Shown: in pieces, positions 38,011 through 52,096 of the stretch | Position numbering within the stretch: the first letter of the stretch is position 1 | How the letters are laid out: every line of letters begins with the position of its first letter | The notes under the pieces: model-generated | Database searches by the model: none | Seen by the model: only the letters and a program-made list of their open reading frames with translations | What the model was told of the DNA's origin: nothing | Program-made: the position numbers and the translations under genes | Assembly (NCBI GenBank): GCA_963662155.1 | Contig: OY759274.1 | Coordinates: 40,620,733-40,684,732, forward strand | Reading direction: 5' to 3' | DNA from: Lamellibrachia columna | Lineage: Eukaryota; Annelida; Polychaeta; Sabellida; Siboglinidae | Length of the DNA stretch: 64,000 nt

Positions 38011-40109
38011 AATGACATATTGAATAAAAAATATCCTAGTGATGATTATGTTTAATTACAATATGTATAGTGTGTGTCTATACTGTGTGTACAATAAACT
38101 AGACTTATATGTTGATAAATGGTATGACATGATCACATAGTAATCGTGATTTTGGTTAGGACAACTTCAAGATCCACAAAGAATTGTTACAAAACTCATA
38201 CACGCAAACTTTGCATGGCAATTTATGGGCCTACATGGACAGACATAATTCACTGAGGAGTAGGTTACTAGGTTTCCACCTAAGTCATTTACTAACCTAT
38301 GCCCCCCAAGTGGTCCACCATAGATACTTCCTCTTACAAACCGCCATTATACCCTGATTTCAATCGTCACGCTGTATGCGATTTGGATCTGTATATAACT
38401 CTACACAATACGTGCGTCTGCGGTACGTTCCACGTCGGTGAGCCGTTGACGGCGGAACATGCCACTGACTGCCTCGACCGTAGGGTATGTCTCAAAGGCA
38501 GCCTTGTTGAAAAACTTGTGTACAATAGATGCCCCGGCTCGCTGTACATGCAACTATTTCACAGACACGCCTGAGTTTTTAACATCGCATAACCACGGCT
38601 GCCATATTTGCTATGTCATTACCAAAACTGCGTGCGTTTTACAATGTTTCTGGTTCGTTTTTGTCAGTGCAACGGGACAATTTATCTGGTACTTGTAAAC
38701 TACCATGTACAACCATGTACAACAATGTACAACCATGGGGAACCTCGCTTTGAGTGCAACTATACGGTACACTTTGACAGCAATGGTATTAGTATTGGCG
38801 ATAAGCCTACATAGTAAACACGTTAATTCGATGACACATGCCCTTCCTCGGGGGGAGGGGCGGGGGTGGGGGTTGGGTGGTTCGAATCCCCGCTTGTGAG
38901 AGAATTTCCCGGCTGATTATGTCCGCTCGAATCCCCCTTTTTAAAACCCCGAGGACGGGCCTGAATATGTATTTTACATAGGATTGGCAATTCTCTGCTA
39001 CCCGGGCCACATAGTAACCGTGCCATGTTTCTGACAGTAACTGTGACACGGTGGAGGTTATTCGCACCGTACATAGTAAAACACGGAGCTTGCTTTTAGC
39101 CGATACGATTTCACCGGTCACTACCCGTCAACCGTTACCGGACGTACGAATCAGAGAAGCATACACTCATTGTGTACAAAGCGTACACAATCCACAGTTT
39201 AGCTTCACTGTCAGTTATAGTTATCATTAAGTTGTGCACACGTATAACACAACTTTAATGTCCTTACCTTGTTTAACAATGAACATCGTCTCCAATGAAG
39301 AAAGACATGTCGGTCCGTACCTGTATGTTCCAGTTAATAATCTTTTTGCGATATAGCACAACCCTTTTCACAATGACGCGAGGGACAGTGTCAAAAACAG
39401 TTTACTCTAATAAATGCTGTAAGGTTTGTTCGATCAGTTAGGTGGTATGAACTCACAGGCGTACACCAAACAACGATGTGGGTAGACTATTTCTTCACGT
39501 GTATGCTATGTATGTGTTCATGCACAGGCTATTGATTAATTGAGATATGGATGTGTGTTGTAGTGCAGGTAGAATAACTAGAACGGCCTTGGTTTCTATA
39601 GAGTATCGTGTATTCAAAAAAACGTCGTAGTTAATGTCTCGGAAGAGAGGGATCGATTAGCGACCTGCAGTTTTGACATTTTCCCTAAACGTTGTGATAA
39701 ATGGCAGCGAATAGAGGTAGTTCATACTTTGACGTTTGAACCACGCGGCAGCGGGTGTGTTGTAGTGGAGACATGGCGATAATAAACGATGTGACAGGTA
39801 CATTGAACACATTCGACTATTCGACGAACAACATGAATGTTGTTGATTGAAAAATACCAATACCAATCGGATACGTCTGTTTCAAAATGATCTAGCCACA
39901 AGTGGTTAAATGGTCTGACAAATGGCAAATATATGGGGTAAATTAAGTGTTTGTACATGGGACACAAAGAAACAAGGAAATACTCTAGCCACATTTATAG
40001 TGGCTAACATAGATATATGAGTTAAAATGGAAGAAGAAAGCTGCAAACAATAGAGCGTTTTTGGAGAAGCATCGTTTCGGCCCTATGGTCTACCTCGAGC
40101 GAAGAGGAT

Positions 40110-40233
40110 TAAATAAGTAAGTAAGTAAGTAGGTAGGTAGGTAGGTAGGTAGGTAGGTAGGTAGGTAGGTAGGTAGGTAGGTAGGTAGGTAGGTAAGTAG
40201 GTAAGTAGGTAAGTAGGTAAGTAAGTAAGTAAC
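40110..40233. repeat. (GTAG)n microsatellite
   Basis: GTAGGTAG array with GTAAGTAA edges. Confidence 0.97.
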
Positions 40234-40454
40234 ATGGGACAAGGAAAGAAGACAAACAGCATTACGTGGGTGATACTGTGCTACAAGAACCTTAATAGAA
40301 CAGGACGTAGAAGAAACAGTTTGAGCTGACGTGAAAATTTTACAACAATGCGGGATTGCGGCAGATTTTCTGCACCAGACCAAGTGTTTAGTTGACCTGG
40401 TCACGTCAATCTTGTTCTGGTAACCACTGACCCAGGGGCACTAAATACAAGGCT

Positions 40455-40635
40455 GGTCTATCATCCTGGTATATCATCCTGATATACCATACTGGTATAC
40501 CATAGTGGTATATCAACCTGTTACATCATCCTTGTATACCATACTGGTATACCATCCTGGTATATCAACCTGGTATGCCATACTGATATATCATCTTGGT
40601 ATACCATACTGATATATCATCCTGGTATATCATCA
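40455..40635. repeat. degenerate ATATCATCCTGGT-type tandem repeat
   Basis: Alternating TATATCAWCCTGG and TATACCATACTGG units, about 12-15 bp each. Confidence 0.85.
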
Positions 40636-40904
40636 CTGTCTAAGAAGAGAATATGTTTTTATATGATTTTTTATTATTTATTTGGTTTTCTTGGACACTT
40701 GTTTGTCCTTCAACAGTATATTTCCTACATTCTGGTTGTACTTAGTAATCCGGTTGTTAATATGTTCTTCATATTTCCCTGCTCGTTGATGCTACTGCCT
40801 GGCTATTTGAAGGATGTCATTTGCTTCAGCCGATATTCATCGATTTTTACGTTCAGATTATGGTTCACTGTTCCAATAATCACGACTTCCGTTTTCTGTA
40901 CGTT

Positions 40905-41025
40905 TTCTGTACGTTCAACTTTAGATTCTAAAAACAGAATTGTCAAATATCTGATAAAGGCTGGCCACGCGTACGATAAATGACGGTTGGACACCCTCAG
41001 GCCCAATGGCTTCCATGTGTAATTA
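40905..41025 (+). mobile_element. LINE 3'-tail remnant
   Basis: AAAAACAGAATTGTCAAATA then TCTGATAAAGGCTGG, a diverged copy of the shared tail, ending CCAATGGCTTCC. Confidence 0.6.
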
Positions 41026-41074
41026 TACACGAATATGTTACCACCTGTTTTTGTCACGATACAACAGACGTGGG

Positions 41075-41225
41075 GCGGAAGTACTCGCGGTACTCGCGGT
41101 ACTCACGGTACTCGCGTACTCGTGTACTCGAGTAAATTTTTTAAGTACTCGTACTCATATAGCTTATGGGTCATGTACTCGTACTCAATGTACTCAAATG
41201 TTACGAGTACATTATGAGTACATAT
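41075..41225. repeat. GTACTCG-type degenerate repeat
   Basis: Repeated GTACTCGCG, CGTACTCG and GTACTCAT units. Confidence 0.85.
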
Positions 41226-42033
41226 GAGCACTTTCTCAATATATCCTGTAAAAATTATTTATTTAGTTAACAAAATGAAACTTTCCTGAAGTATTTGAAT
41301 GTTCAACTATTTTGTTTAATACTTTGTTATTTGTTATTTATGATTAATACGACTACAATACCACCGAGTCTCAGTACTTCCCGAGAAAGTTACCCCCCTT
41401 GCCGTCCCCACACCCCCATGGTGGCATTCGGACACAATGACACGAGTCGACGTCGTCCAGTTCGTGGTCAGTCATTTGACTGCAGTGGCTGCCGCCCCAA
41501 GGACGACACAGGTAACACTTGTACTGGGGCTTCCTCTTATTCGTTCCGACCGAATGAACATTGCTCATCCCGTGCATAGCGTTTCACGTGCATGCGACTT
41601 GCACGCTTAGGCCCCGAACAAACTGGACTGGACCGTGCATGTACATGTTGACTTAAACGTACGCGACATCTAGCTGTGTCATGCTATATAGTCAAATGTT
41701 CAGCAAGTTCATTATGTCGTGACAAAAACTTATGGTAAAATATTCATTGTTCTGTTGTTGTCCAGTATATTTCAAATGCACTGTATCTATCATTCTCTAG
41801 AATCAACAGAAACGAATACATTGCGTGCACGTATTCGAGGCGATGGGTGCTATCTACGGACATTCTTCGATTATTCTCATTTTGTTTGCGGTAACGTAAT
41901 CTAAAAGGCGAAGAACTACCGACCGATGCTACAGTGAATGGCTGCCGTAGCCACAATAGTGGCGCCGCGAACCAGTCAACTCAACGCAGTGTATTACATC
42001 CAGATCTTTACGTTGTTTCCCGATCTTCTAACG

Positions 42034-42280
42034 TATAGTGGTAGGCCTGCTCTATGCATCGCCGAATATATAGTGGTAGGCCTGCTCTATGCATCGCCGA
42101 ATATATAGTGGTAGGCCTGTTCTATGCATCGCCGAATATATAGTGGTAGGCCTGCTCTATGCATCGCCGAATATATAGTGGTAGGCCTGTTCTATGCATC
42201 GCCGAATATATAGTGGTAGGCCTGTTCTATGCATCGCCGAATATATAGTGGTAGGCCTGTTCTATGCATCGCCGAATACG
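42034..42280. repeat. 35-bp minisatellite, 7 copies
   Basis: The unit is TATAGTGGTAGGCCTGCTCT followed by ATGCATCGCCGAATA, with a C/T variant. Confidence 0.95.
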
Positions 42281-42299
42281 CTGGGGTAGACAGATATTC

Positions 42300-42510
42300 A
42301 GGAAGGAAAATAACAGACTAACGAAACCAATCTTTGTTGGCGAGCAGCAGAAAGGAAAAAGATCAGTGGGCAGACCACATCTTCGTTACAAAGATGTTAT
42401 GAAACGTGACCTGAAATGTATCGATATCTGACCTGAAACTTGGACTACTGCTGCCGCGCGGACTGGCCGTGGTTCACACAGGCCGTGACCTCGACACTGA
42501 GGCGTACCCC
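42300..42510 (+). mobile_element. LINE ORF2 C-terminal fragment
   Basis: It reads GKRSVGRPHLRYKDVMKRDL, then WTTAAADWPWF, typical of the last segment of non-LTR ORF2. Confidence 0.65.
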
Positions 42511-43308
42511 ACAATAGCTGGTTCACGGCGCTTAGGGCGCCACAACCACAGATGGAGAGATATATAATACAGTGGTACATTGTGCGCTGTTAAACCATTG
42601 AAAGCAACAACTTTGGACCGCGCACACACGTATCGCCGTTTTTACATCTACAATTTGGCACAGTGCCTCTGAAAATTGCTTTTAGAAAAAAACTAGCTAA
42701 GTTACCCGGCGTTGCGGGAGGGGGGGGCAGCCATAAGTCTGTTCTAGTTAAATGGTGCATTTTGTACTATATGAAGTGCCTCTTTGTGTCTTTGACTCAA
42801 CAAAAAACCGGAAATTAACTCAAATATGCCTTAGCAAAAATACATATACATTGGGTAAGGAGCACCTGACTGACGAGACACGATGGCGACACACGGGATA
42901 ATGAAATGACTAGTGACAATTTCCCGTTATTTGCATTGTAGCATTTCTTGTGATAGTGTATAATCATTTCCGGTGACAAATAACGTTTTCATAAAGAAAT
43001 AAACAGGTAAGTTGGATAACGGTGTATATATGTCTAAATCGTAGTCACCGAAGAAATATACTGTATTATACGTATTATGGCGCAATCAATTGTTTTGTAA
43101 TAATAAAACAATATTTTGTGTCGTATAACAGTATTTTACAGAGCCCCGTTTTAACATAATATTTCTTACTTGGCAGTTGTTGGCATGCCTACTTTATCAT
43201 TTCACACAATCTTCCCCATTTTATCTTCTTTTCTTTAATTATCAGAAAAGATACATAATAAATCACTTACATATTAATCCACTTACAAACCATATATATT
43301 GTCATATA

Positions 43309-43492
43309 CAGTGAAATATCATTGGTTCGCTCTACAGTAATCTGTTTTATTCAGTAATCCGCGCGTTTTTATGAGAACAAATCGACATATTGTGAAGTGC
43401 TTCAATATTCCGTGTTTCACCAATCCGCCTGCTCCGTTAATCCGGCCAAATCCATTGGTAACCAGAGTGTGCGGATAAACGAGATTCGACTG
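43309..43492. mobile_element. possible pogo-like MITE
   Basis: It begins TACAGTGAAATATCATTGG and ends GGATAAACGAGATTCGACTG. The ends share CAGT-GAA/TC with the reverse complement. The match is imperfect and no clean TA duplication is seen on the right. Confidence 0.35.
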
Positions 43493-43498
43493 TGTGGT

Positions 43499-43501
<3 letters not shown>

Positions 43502-43583
<82 letters not shown>
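43502..43583. repeat. (AT)n microsatellite
   Basis: About 40 AT dinucleotides. Confidence 0.98.
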
Positions 43584-43589
<6 letters not shown>

Positions 43590-43839
43590 CATATTATGCA
43601 GTTATACTATACAGTTTCAAGTACAGGCGTAAAAATAAAAAGTATTGATAACAATTATTTACATAAACATAATAATGCAAGCACTTTGTCATATATAGTT
43701 TTGACCTATTCGTGTGCTACATACTTCAGAATACGCTGAATGGTTAATATATTCATTAAGCGGATTGCGCTAAGATTGCGATATATGACATAAGTACAAT
43801 ATAACATGAATACAAGGAGTGCAGTTGATAATTAAGATA

Positions 43840-44110
43840 ATATACCAGAGTGAAGAAACACTTGAAAAAGAAGGTAGTGTACCGCAGACTGCGATGGGCA
43901 GGACACACAGAGAATGAGTGAGGAGAGATTGACAAAGAGAGCAGGGAAAGAGAAGAGGATGGAAGAAGAAGAATAAGAAGAGGAAGACCGAAATTAAGAT
44001 GGAGAGACTTTCTTAAGAGACACCTCGAAAGACTTGTCGAGAGGGTGGAACTGATTAAATGATGTTGCCCCCACCCTGGAAGGGATTTGGGGGGGGGAAC
44101 AGGAAGAAAA
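43840..44110 (+). mobile_element. LINE ORF2 C-terminal fragment
   Basis: AGACTGCGATGGGCAGGACA...GAGGAAGACCGAAATTAAGA reads RLRWAGH...RGRPKLRW-like residues with frame breaks. Confidence 0.6.
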
Positions 44111-44629
44111 AAGTAGGTTAAATATGCATAATACATCCTAAATACGTTGGGATGGAAAACCGATAATTACAGTTTTAGGTCTACTAACATGATACTTGTT
44201 GCAGATTGTACAAAATATTAATTTGCAATAAATATTCACAGCATCAAGTACTCGATGTTTAGCTAAAATCCCTTAAATGAGGTGCAGTAATGAGATTCCG
44301 TGTTCGTTTGCTTGGGTTTCTTGGGATTACTCCAACCCGCGTCAATATGACGATACCATCGTATTGAATATATCCAAGATTCCAGAAAAATCTAATTTAC
44401 TTTCCCGACCGAAATGAGTCCATTTGTTTTCGGACAGCATGTAACAACGTGATGCTGGAATCACTATGTTGGGACCCGGGTGTTTAAAACACATTACCGT
44501 ACGTGTTGCTTACAACAACAAACCTGGTTTGTTTATTTAGTACACAAATATAGTGTGACGGTCTTTTTCCAAAAATGTCATATTATGCAACTTACGATCC
44601 TTGAGCCAAACCAGGCGATGCACATCACG

Positions 44630-45912
44630 GAATTGACCACTACGGAGACAACCACTGTCTATTGACCACTACGGCTACAACCACTGTCTATTGACCACTA
44701 CGGCGACAACCACTGTCTATTGACCACTACGGCTACAACCACTGTCTATTGACCACTACGGCTACAACCACTGTCTATTGACCACTACGGCGACTACCAC
44801 TGTCTATTGACCACTACGGCTACAACCACTGTCTATTGACCACTACGGCTACAACCACTGTATATTGACCACTACAGCTACAACCACTGTCTATTGACCA
44901 CTACGGCTACAACCACTGTCTATTGACTATTACGGCTACAACCACTGTCTATTGACCACTACGGCGACAATCACTGTCTATTGACCACTATGGCGACAAC
45001 CACTGTCTATTGACCACTACGGCTACAACCACTGTCTATTGACCACTACGGCTACAACCACTGTCTATTGACCACTACGGCGACAACCACTGTCTATTGA
45101 CCACTATGGCGACAACCACTGTCTATTGACCACTACGGCTACAACCAATGTCTATTGACCACTACGGCAACAACCACTGTCTATTGACCACTACGGCTAC
45201 AACCACTGTCTACTGACCACTACGGCGACAACCACTGTCTATTGACCACTACGGCGACAACCACTGTCTATTGACCACTACGGCTACAACCACTGTCTAT
45301 TGACCACTATGGCGACAACCACTGTCTATTGACCACTATGGCGACAACCACTGTCTATTGACCACTACGGCTACAACCACTGTCTATTGACCACTACGGC
45401 GGCAACCACTGTATATTGACTACAACGGCTACAACCACTGTCTATTGACCACTACGGCTACAACCACTGTCTATTGACCACTACGGCTACAACCACTGTC
45501 TATTGACCACTACGGCGGCAACCACTGTCTATTGACTACTACGGCTACAACCACTGTCTATTGACCACTACGGCTACAACCACTGTCTATTGACCACTAC
45601 GGCTACAACCACTGTCTATTGACCACTACGGCGACAACCACTGTCTATTGACCACTACGGCTACAACCACTATCTATTGACCACTACGGCGACAACCACT
45701 GTCTATTGACCACTATGGCGACAACCACTGTCTATTGACCACTACGGCTACAACCACTGTCTATTGACCACTACGGCGACAACCACTGTCTATTGACCAC
45801 TACGGCTACATCCACTGTCTATTGACCACTACGGCGACAACCACTGTCTATTGACCACTACGGCGACAACCACTTTCTACTGACCACTACGGCGACAACC
45901 ACTGTCTATTCA
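44630..45912. repeat. 29-bp minisatellite, about 44 copies
   Basis: The unit is TTGACCACTACGGCTACAAC followed by CACTGTCTA, with GGCGAC and TATGGC variants. It is intergenic, about 0.55 kb from the RPK1 stop. Confidence 0.97.
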
Positions 45913-46467
45913 AGACAGAAGGATACCAAAAATACTGACTGCTGGTTTTGTAAACTTCACTGTCCTGATTGATGCAAGTTTTAATTTTGTTAGTATAACG
46001 TTAGCATTTTCGTCCATTTCACTGCCGTATTTACAAGAATCTTTTAGACTCTGGGCATACCATAACATTTTCTTAACTAAACAAAGTAACTAATTTTAAA
46101 ATGCAAACTTAACTAAAATGCAATCTGAAATTGTTGTTTGTATAAAGAGTACATAATAAGGTTTCAGGCATTGGGCTAAATACTACATATACACGTGTTC
46201 CTCTACTACTGTATAAGCTGGTTAATCTTGATAACATATGTGTGGTACATCGAACGGAAATACATTAACCGCTCACAAATGTTCTCACTTGTGTTGTAGG
46301 TTTAGGAAATACACAAGTCCAATATTACGGACACAGAACGTCACCAACCCACATAGAAGCCATGTTATGTGTGCGTGGCGGCCTTGATGCACAGCTTTGG
46401 CGAAACACCGATTCTTAACCAGGCACGCGATTGTGACTTGGCTACCTTGTTTCCCGACGTTACAGTT

Positions 46468-46636
46468 TTATTCCCAAATGTTTTTGTAACCTTCGTCAGT
46501 TCTGCGGTCGTAATAGTACTCGTCGTCATCTGTGGCGCCCCCTATGAACAACCCCTCAATCTTCTTGCTGACGTCATCGAAAGTTGGCCGGGCGGTGGCG
46601 CTGCCGTTCCAACATGGCTGCACAACTTGCTCGTAC
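46468..46636 (-). CDS. RPK1 last exon: C-lobe end and tail
   Basis: The acceptor is GCTCGCAG. It encodes YEQVVQPCWNGSATARPTF and the acidic/Tyr tail; TAA is at 46468-46470. Confidence 0.9.
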
Positions 46637-49600
46637 CTGCGAGCGAAAAGACACACGTGCTTTGATATGAGTAGATGTAATCGCATGCGTTAGGGTGTGA
46701 GGATTCGCACAAATAACGGACGTATTGGCCTATTTGGGGGCGGGGGGGATGGGCCATGGTTCCCTTTGGCTGAATGTTTGTTACTGCTTTCAACGCCACA
46801 ACATTGCAGCATGATACATAAATGGGTGACTAGGCTAGCCCCCCACCTTGGCCCCCTCCACCTTGCCCCCCCCACCTTGGCCACCCCACCTTGCCCCCCA
46901 CGTTGGCCTCCCCCACCTTGGCCTCCCCCACCTTGCCCCTCCCCACCTTGCCCCTCCCCACCTTGGTCTCCCCCACCTTGCACCCCACCTTGGTCGCCCC
47001 ACCTTGCCCACCCCCCACCTTGCCCACCCCACCCACCTTGCCCCTCCCCACTTTGGTCTCCCCCACCTTGCTCCTCCCCACTTGGACTCCCCCACCTTGG
47101 TCTCCCCTAACTTGCCCCTCCCCACCTTGGTCTCCCCCACCTTGCCCCTCCCCACTTTGGTCTCCCCCACCTTGCCCCTCCCCACCTTGGACTCCCCCAC
47201 CTTGCCCCTCCCCACTTGGACTCTCCTACCTTGCCCCCCCCACCTTCGTCTCCCCCACCTTGCCCCCCACCTTGGTCTCCCCCACCTTGCCCCTCCCCAC
47301 CTTGGACTCTCCCACCTTGCCCCTCCCCACCTTGGACTCTCCCACCTTGCCCCTCCCCACCTTGGACTCCCCCACCTTGCCCCTCCCCACCTTGGTCTCC
47401 CCCACCTTGCCCCTCCCCACCTAGGCCTCCCCCTTTGCGAGTTCCTAGATACGCCACTGAACAGACACAGAAGAAAATACAACCGCTGCAACGTTACTAA
47501 AGTGTAAGTGACAAACATCAATATATGTTCAGATCGAGGAAACACTTAAGTTCAGCAGTAACACGAGCTGCGCTATGAGCTATGAGCGATTGACTATCTG
47601 GTAAAATGAGAAATTCGCGTGAATCGGTTAAATATGAATTTGGGTCATTCCGTGAAATGTCAATTCTCGGGAACACATACAAGATCTGATCAAATCTACT
47701 GCAAAGTTAACAATACACCAGTTATAGGTGACGTAATGGCAACCTTGGGTTACTTAGTAATACTTTTCTTTCTATAGCAACATTTATGGCTATCTGATCT
47801 TAAATTGAAGCTACGTACATGAGTTCGGGGCAGTGCTCGGGTCGTTCCATTCGGTATCCACTGTCAAGGCGAGCCTTTAGTCCTCCGCTCGTTATGCCAT
47901 CGTAAGGAATGTCACCTGCATCATACAAGACACCATGCACCATTTTGTCAGACACATATAGGTCCAAGGGTTGTTCCATGATGACCACTTCTTGATAAAA
48001 TTGTGTCTGGGAAAATTGGGGCTGATCCCAATCTTGCTAGCAGCTGGCCAAGCAGTTGAAGCCGTGGCCGAGCAGCGACCGGAATCACATACAGCCGTCG
48101 TGACCTTTCATTGCAAATCGGGCGCGAGTCGCTGTGTGCGTACGGTATCGCCCAACAAATCGGGACAACAATCGCTCGCGTAAACAGGCCTTTATTAAAA
48201 TAATATTAGGATATTAACTTTCTATGTTGGGATTTAACGTATTAACTGATGGTAGTTTAGACAGTTCTGAGTGGTCATTGCGGTATTACAAAAGCAGCCG
48301 CCACCACTCACCTTTGCTGAACATTTCCCACATTGTCACGCCGAATGACCAGATGTCAGTTTTTGTGTCATACGGCCTGGTGACGTCAGGGGGCAGATCG
48401 AGTTGTTCTGGTGCCATCCATTTCACCGGAACCTTTTCCTGTAATTTACATTTAACAAGATTTAACGACAAAATGGCCACAAGCTCCACATGGAAAGTGG
48501 ACAAGGAAGCCATTAATTTATCGAGAGTACAACATTTTTCTTGGACACATTTTCTTATTTTTGCAACTGTGGGAATACAACTTTTATTGATTTTACAGTA
48601 AATTCGCAGAAGCGGGGTTCCCAAAATATACAACCTCGTCTAAGCTATAGCACAGCTATAGTTCCGTAGTTCAATATGTTGTGTGCATAATTCCAATTTT
48701 AATAATAATAATAATAATCTTCAGTATCGTGTGCCATGTATATTGCCGACGTAGTTCAGCATGTCCATCCTTTTCATATTATCACAGGCGTCTTTTGTTA
48801 TACTCTTTCCTAACCAGGCTGACGGACCATCGATGATTATAATTATTTGCCGACCTCTATTTTTATCCCCTCAGTCTTTTCCGTTGTCATCAGGTGGATT
48901 ATCTTTTTCGTCACATGGCCTAGATATTCTGCTTGTCTTTTCCTGATTCTGCACACTGTCTCCTTTTTGCTACTTTCTGTTCCTTTCTGCCCCTGATTCT
49001 CTGAGGATCCTTTTCAAAAACACATTTATATTGCTTGTGTGTTTTTGTCAAAATTGTTTAATCAGTGACCAAGATTCACAACCTCATAGCAGAATGGGCT
49101 TCATATAACATTGCAGGAAAATGTTCTCACTTCAAGTGATAGCGTTTTAATAATGTTTCTATTACGCTAACAGGTAATACGTTTTAGAAAGTCACTTACA
49201 TCCATGGGGTCGACCTCACTGTCCTCCAAGTCGCCTTTCATTGGTCCAAATCCGGATATCTTTGCAACGATTGTATCATTTCCGGCTCTCGTCAGAAGGA
49301 TGTTGCGTGTACCAAGTCGTCGGTGAAGTATCTAAGAAATGCGTACAATCAGGCAATTAACATAGATTACAGTTATCGGTTGCGATTGCTAAGATGGGTG
49401 ACTTAACCCGCTTTCGCATCAGACGGGATGACGTCACGCCGACGCTTCAAAGAAGCATGAAGAAAAAATGTAAAATGCAACATTGCTGTAAAAGGTTAAG
49501 GTATGTTTTCATATAGCGATGTAGTTTGTTCTTAGGAACCGCGCAAAGCGCTGTACATTTCACTACAGCTGAGTAAACTGAGACAACGTGGAGTGAACGA

Positions 49601-52050
49601 AATTGTCTAAACTTCGAAATGGTAGACATATGATTTTAACCCGAGTCCTTTCGATTGAGAATCCTACGTTCTAACCAATGTGATACTGCGCCCAGAAGGC
49701 TGTATTAAATAGGGGTACAAACATACAACGAACTATCGATGCATCATAATAGTCGATGTGACGATGCTTTGATATCGATAGTAAATTGAACTATCGTTAT
49801 TTCGGCACAACAGTTCAGCAGGGCTACTTGTTTCACTGTAATAATGCAAATAAACATGTTTTTAAACTACACTGGACAAATGTATTTATTCATCGACCTA
49901 ACATCAGCAATCGTCGATTAGAGCAACGTAATTCACGGTTTCAGCATTTTAATCAACTCCAAGTCTACCCGATACCGCCACCCGTCAATTAGGGTGTTGG
50001 ACTTTTTTCCTGGTTATTTGCTATTCCGTGATATTATCGCAATACTATCGCGATACTCACGAAACTATCGCAATAGTACAAGTTATACTTGTTTTTTAAC
50101 ATTAGGAATGATTTAGTTAATTGGATTGAGGCATTCATCACAAATAGACGACAAAAGGTAGCAGTAAATGGAAAAGAATCAAACTGGCACAAAGTAACAT
50201 CAGGGATACCGCAGGGATCTGTCCTAGGACCCTTACTGTTTGTTCTCTACGTAAACGACCTGCCTGATTTAACTAAATCCAATACATTCCTGTTCGCTGA
50301 TGACATTAAGATATTTAGAGCCATAACAAATAAAAATGATCAGGATATATTACAACAAGATTTAAGTATCCTAGAACAATGGAGTGACAAATGGCTATTA
50401 AAATTCCACCCAGACAAATGTAAACACATGGAAATTGGAAAAAATAATATAGGTGAAAATGAATATTTCATGACAAGTAATAATGTTAAACATTCACTAG
50501 CCACCACAGATAAGCAAACTGACTTAGGTGTAATTATCGATTCAAAATTGTCATTTGATGATCACATAAACCAAGTGGTAAATAAAGCAACCAAAATGAC
50601 AAAAATAATCCGAAGAACCTTCCAATTCCTAGACACACACACTTTTTTGCCACTATATAAGACAATGGTTAGATCTCACCTAGAATATGCCATAGCAGTA
50701 TGGTATCCATATAAGATAAAACATAAAATAGCAATAGAAAACGTCCAGAGAAGGGCCACAAAACAACTTCCTGGTATGAGGGATTTATCATATATAGAAA
50801 GACTAAAATTACTGAAGCTACCCACATTAGCATACCGAAGGCTAAGAGGAGACATGATAGAAGTCTATAAAATAATGCACGAATTGTACGATAATGAATC
50901 TGCACCAAACCTCCTGAAATGGGAGGATGTCACACTTAGATCAGGAAATAGAGGGCACTCCCTTAAAATATTTACCCAAAGAGCAAAAATAAATTTAAGA
51001 AAAAATGCATTCCCTCTTAGAGTGGCTGAACCATGGAATAGTCTCCCAAACTCTGTAGTACAAGCTAGATCAATTAACTCATTTAAAAACAAATTAGACA
51101 AATTCTGGTCTACCCAGGCAATAATATATGACTATGAATCTCCTTTAACAATAACTAATGGAACCGGAAATTATGATATAAAAATATTTGATTCTGAAGA
51201 TCTGATCATGGAGGAACCAACTGGATCCTGCGATCAGAATCGTCATAAGGTATCATAAGGTAAGGTATACAACTATCGCGATTACTCCCGAAAGTCCCCC
51301 CAGTATCAAATGTGTTCACCTGTTGCGAGTGCAGGTACTGCATCCCGCGGGCGATGTGCACACTGAACGTTATCATCTTATCTTCCACGTCTTCCGTCAC
51401 TTTCCTCTGTGCTGCCAGCCAGTTTTTGAGACGACCGAGATTGCATAATTCAAACAGCAAAATGGGACCTGCAAAGCAAAGGATACGGATACTTGGGTTA
51501 CATTCAGTAGTATGTATATGTTTATCGATACATTCATGTGGTTGAGGTGAGTCTGTGCTACTATCTTGTTTTGAAACGTGAACAAAGACATGTATATTAG
51601 AAAGGCAATTAGATTGATGCTGCACCAGAATCCACGAGGTGGCGTTAAGCATACATTGGAGCCAGCACGGCACAGATAGCGAATTGTATGGCAAGTCACC
51701 AATACTTTCAGATAAGACAAGAAAGCGAAGGATGCGTTGTGCAGGCCACTGCTACGGAACGAGCCAGTGTCTCGATTGGTACATTGGGCACCAAAACATG
51801 GGGGAGGAAACCTGCACTCGCATACACTGACATCCGGAAATTGAGGCGTGGAAAAGACGACATTAAGACTGCAGTAAGAGATAGAACATATGGAACACGC
51901 ACACGCACACGCACACGCACACGCACACGCACACGCACACGCACACGCACACGCACACGCACACGCACACGCACACGCACACGCACACGCACACGCACAC
52001 GCACACGCACACGCACACGCACACGCACACGCACACGCACACGCACACGC

Positions 52051-52096
<46 letters not shown>

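Larger units (their letters stand above)
37105..46467. other. intergenic spacer between RPK1 and RPK2
   Basis: 9.4 kb between the RPK1 stop and the RPK2 start codon. It contains LINE fragments, microsatellites and three minisatellites listed separately. No exon pair with consistent phase was found and no clear TATA box upstream of RPK2. The 91-codon ORF at 38299-38574 matches nothing I recognise. Confidence 0.6.

Noticed and set aside
38299..38574. 91-codon ORF with several Cys between RPK1 and RPK2
   Set aside because: No recognised domain, no splice or promoter evidence, and its length is unremarkable for this much sequence.
38826..38905. GGTTCGAATCCCCGC, a perfect B-box-like sequence
   Set aside because: No A box or cloverleaf could be found upstream, where the sequence is G-rich; probably a SINE scrap or chance.
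46835..47545. Long open frames with WGGARWG or PPPCPSPPW repeats
   Set aside because: They are low-complexity frames through the C/G-rich minisatellite in an RPK1 intron.
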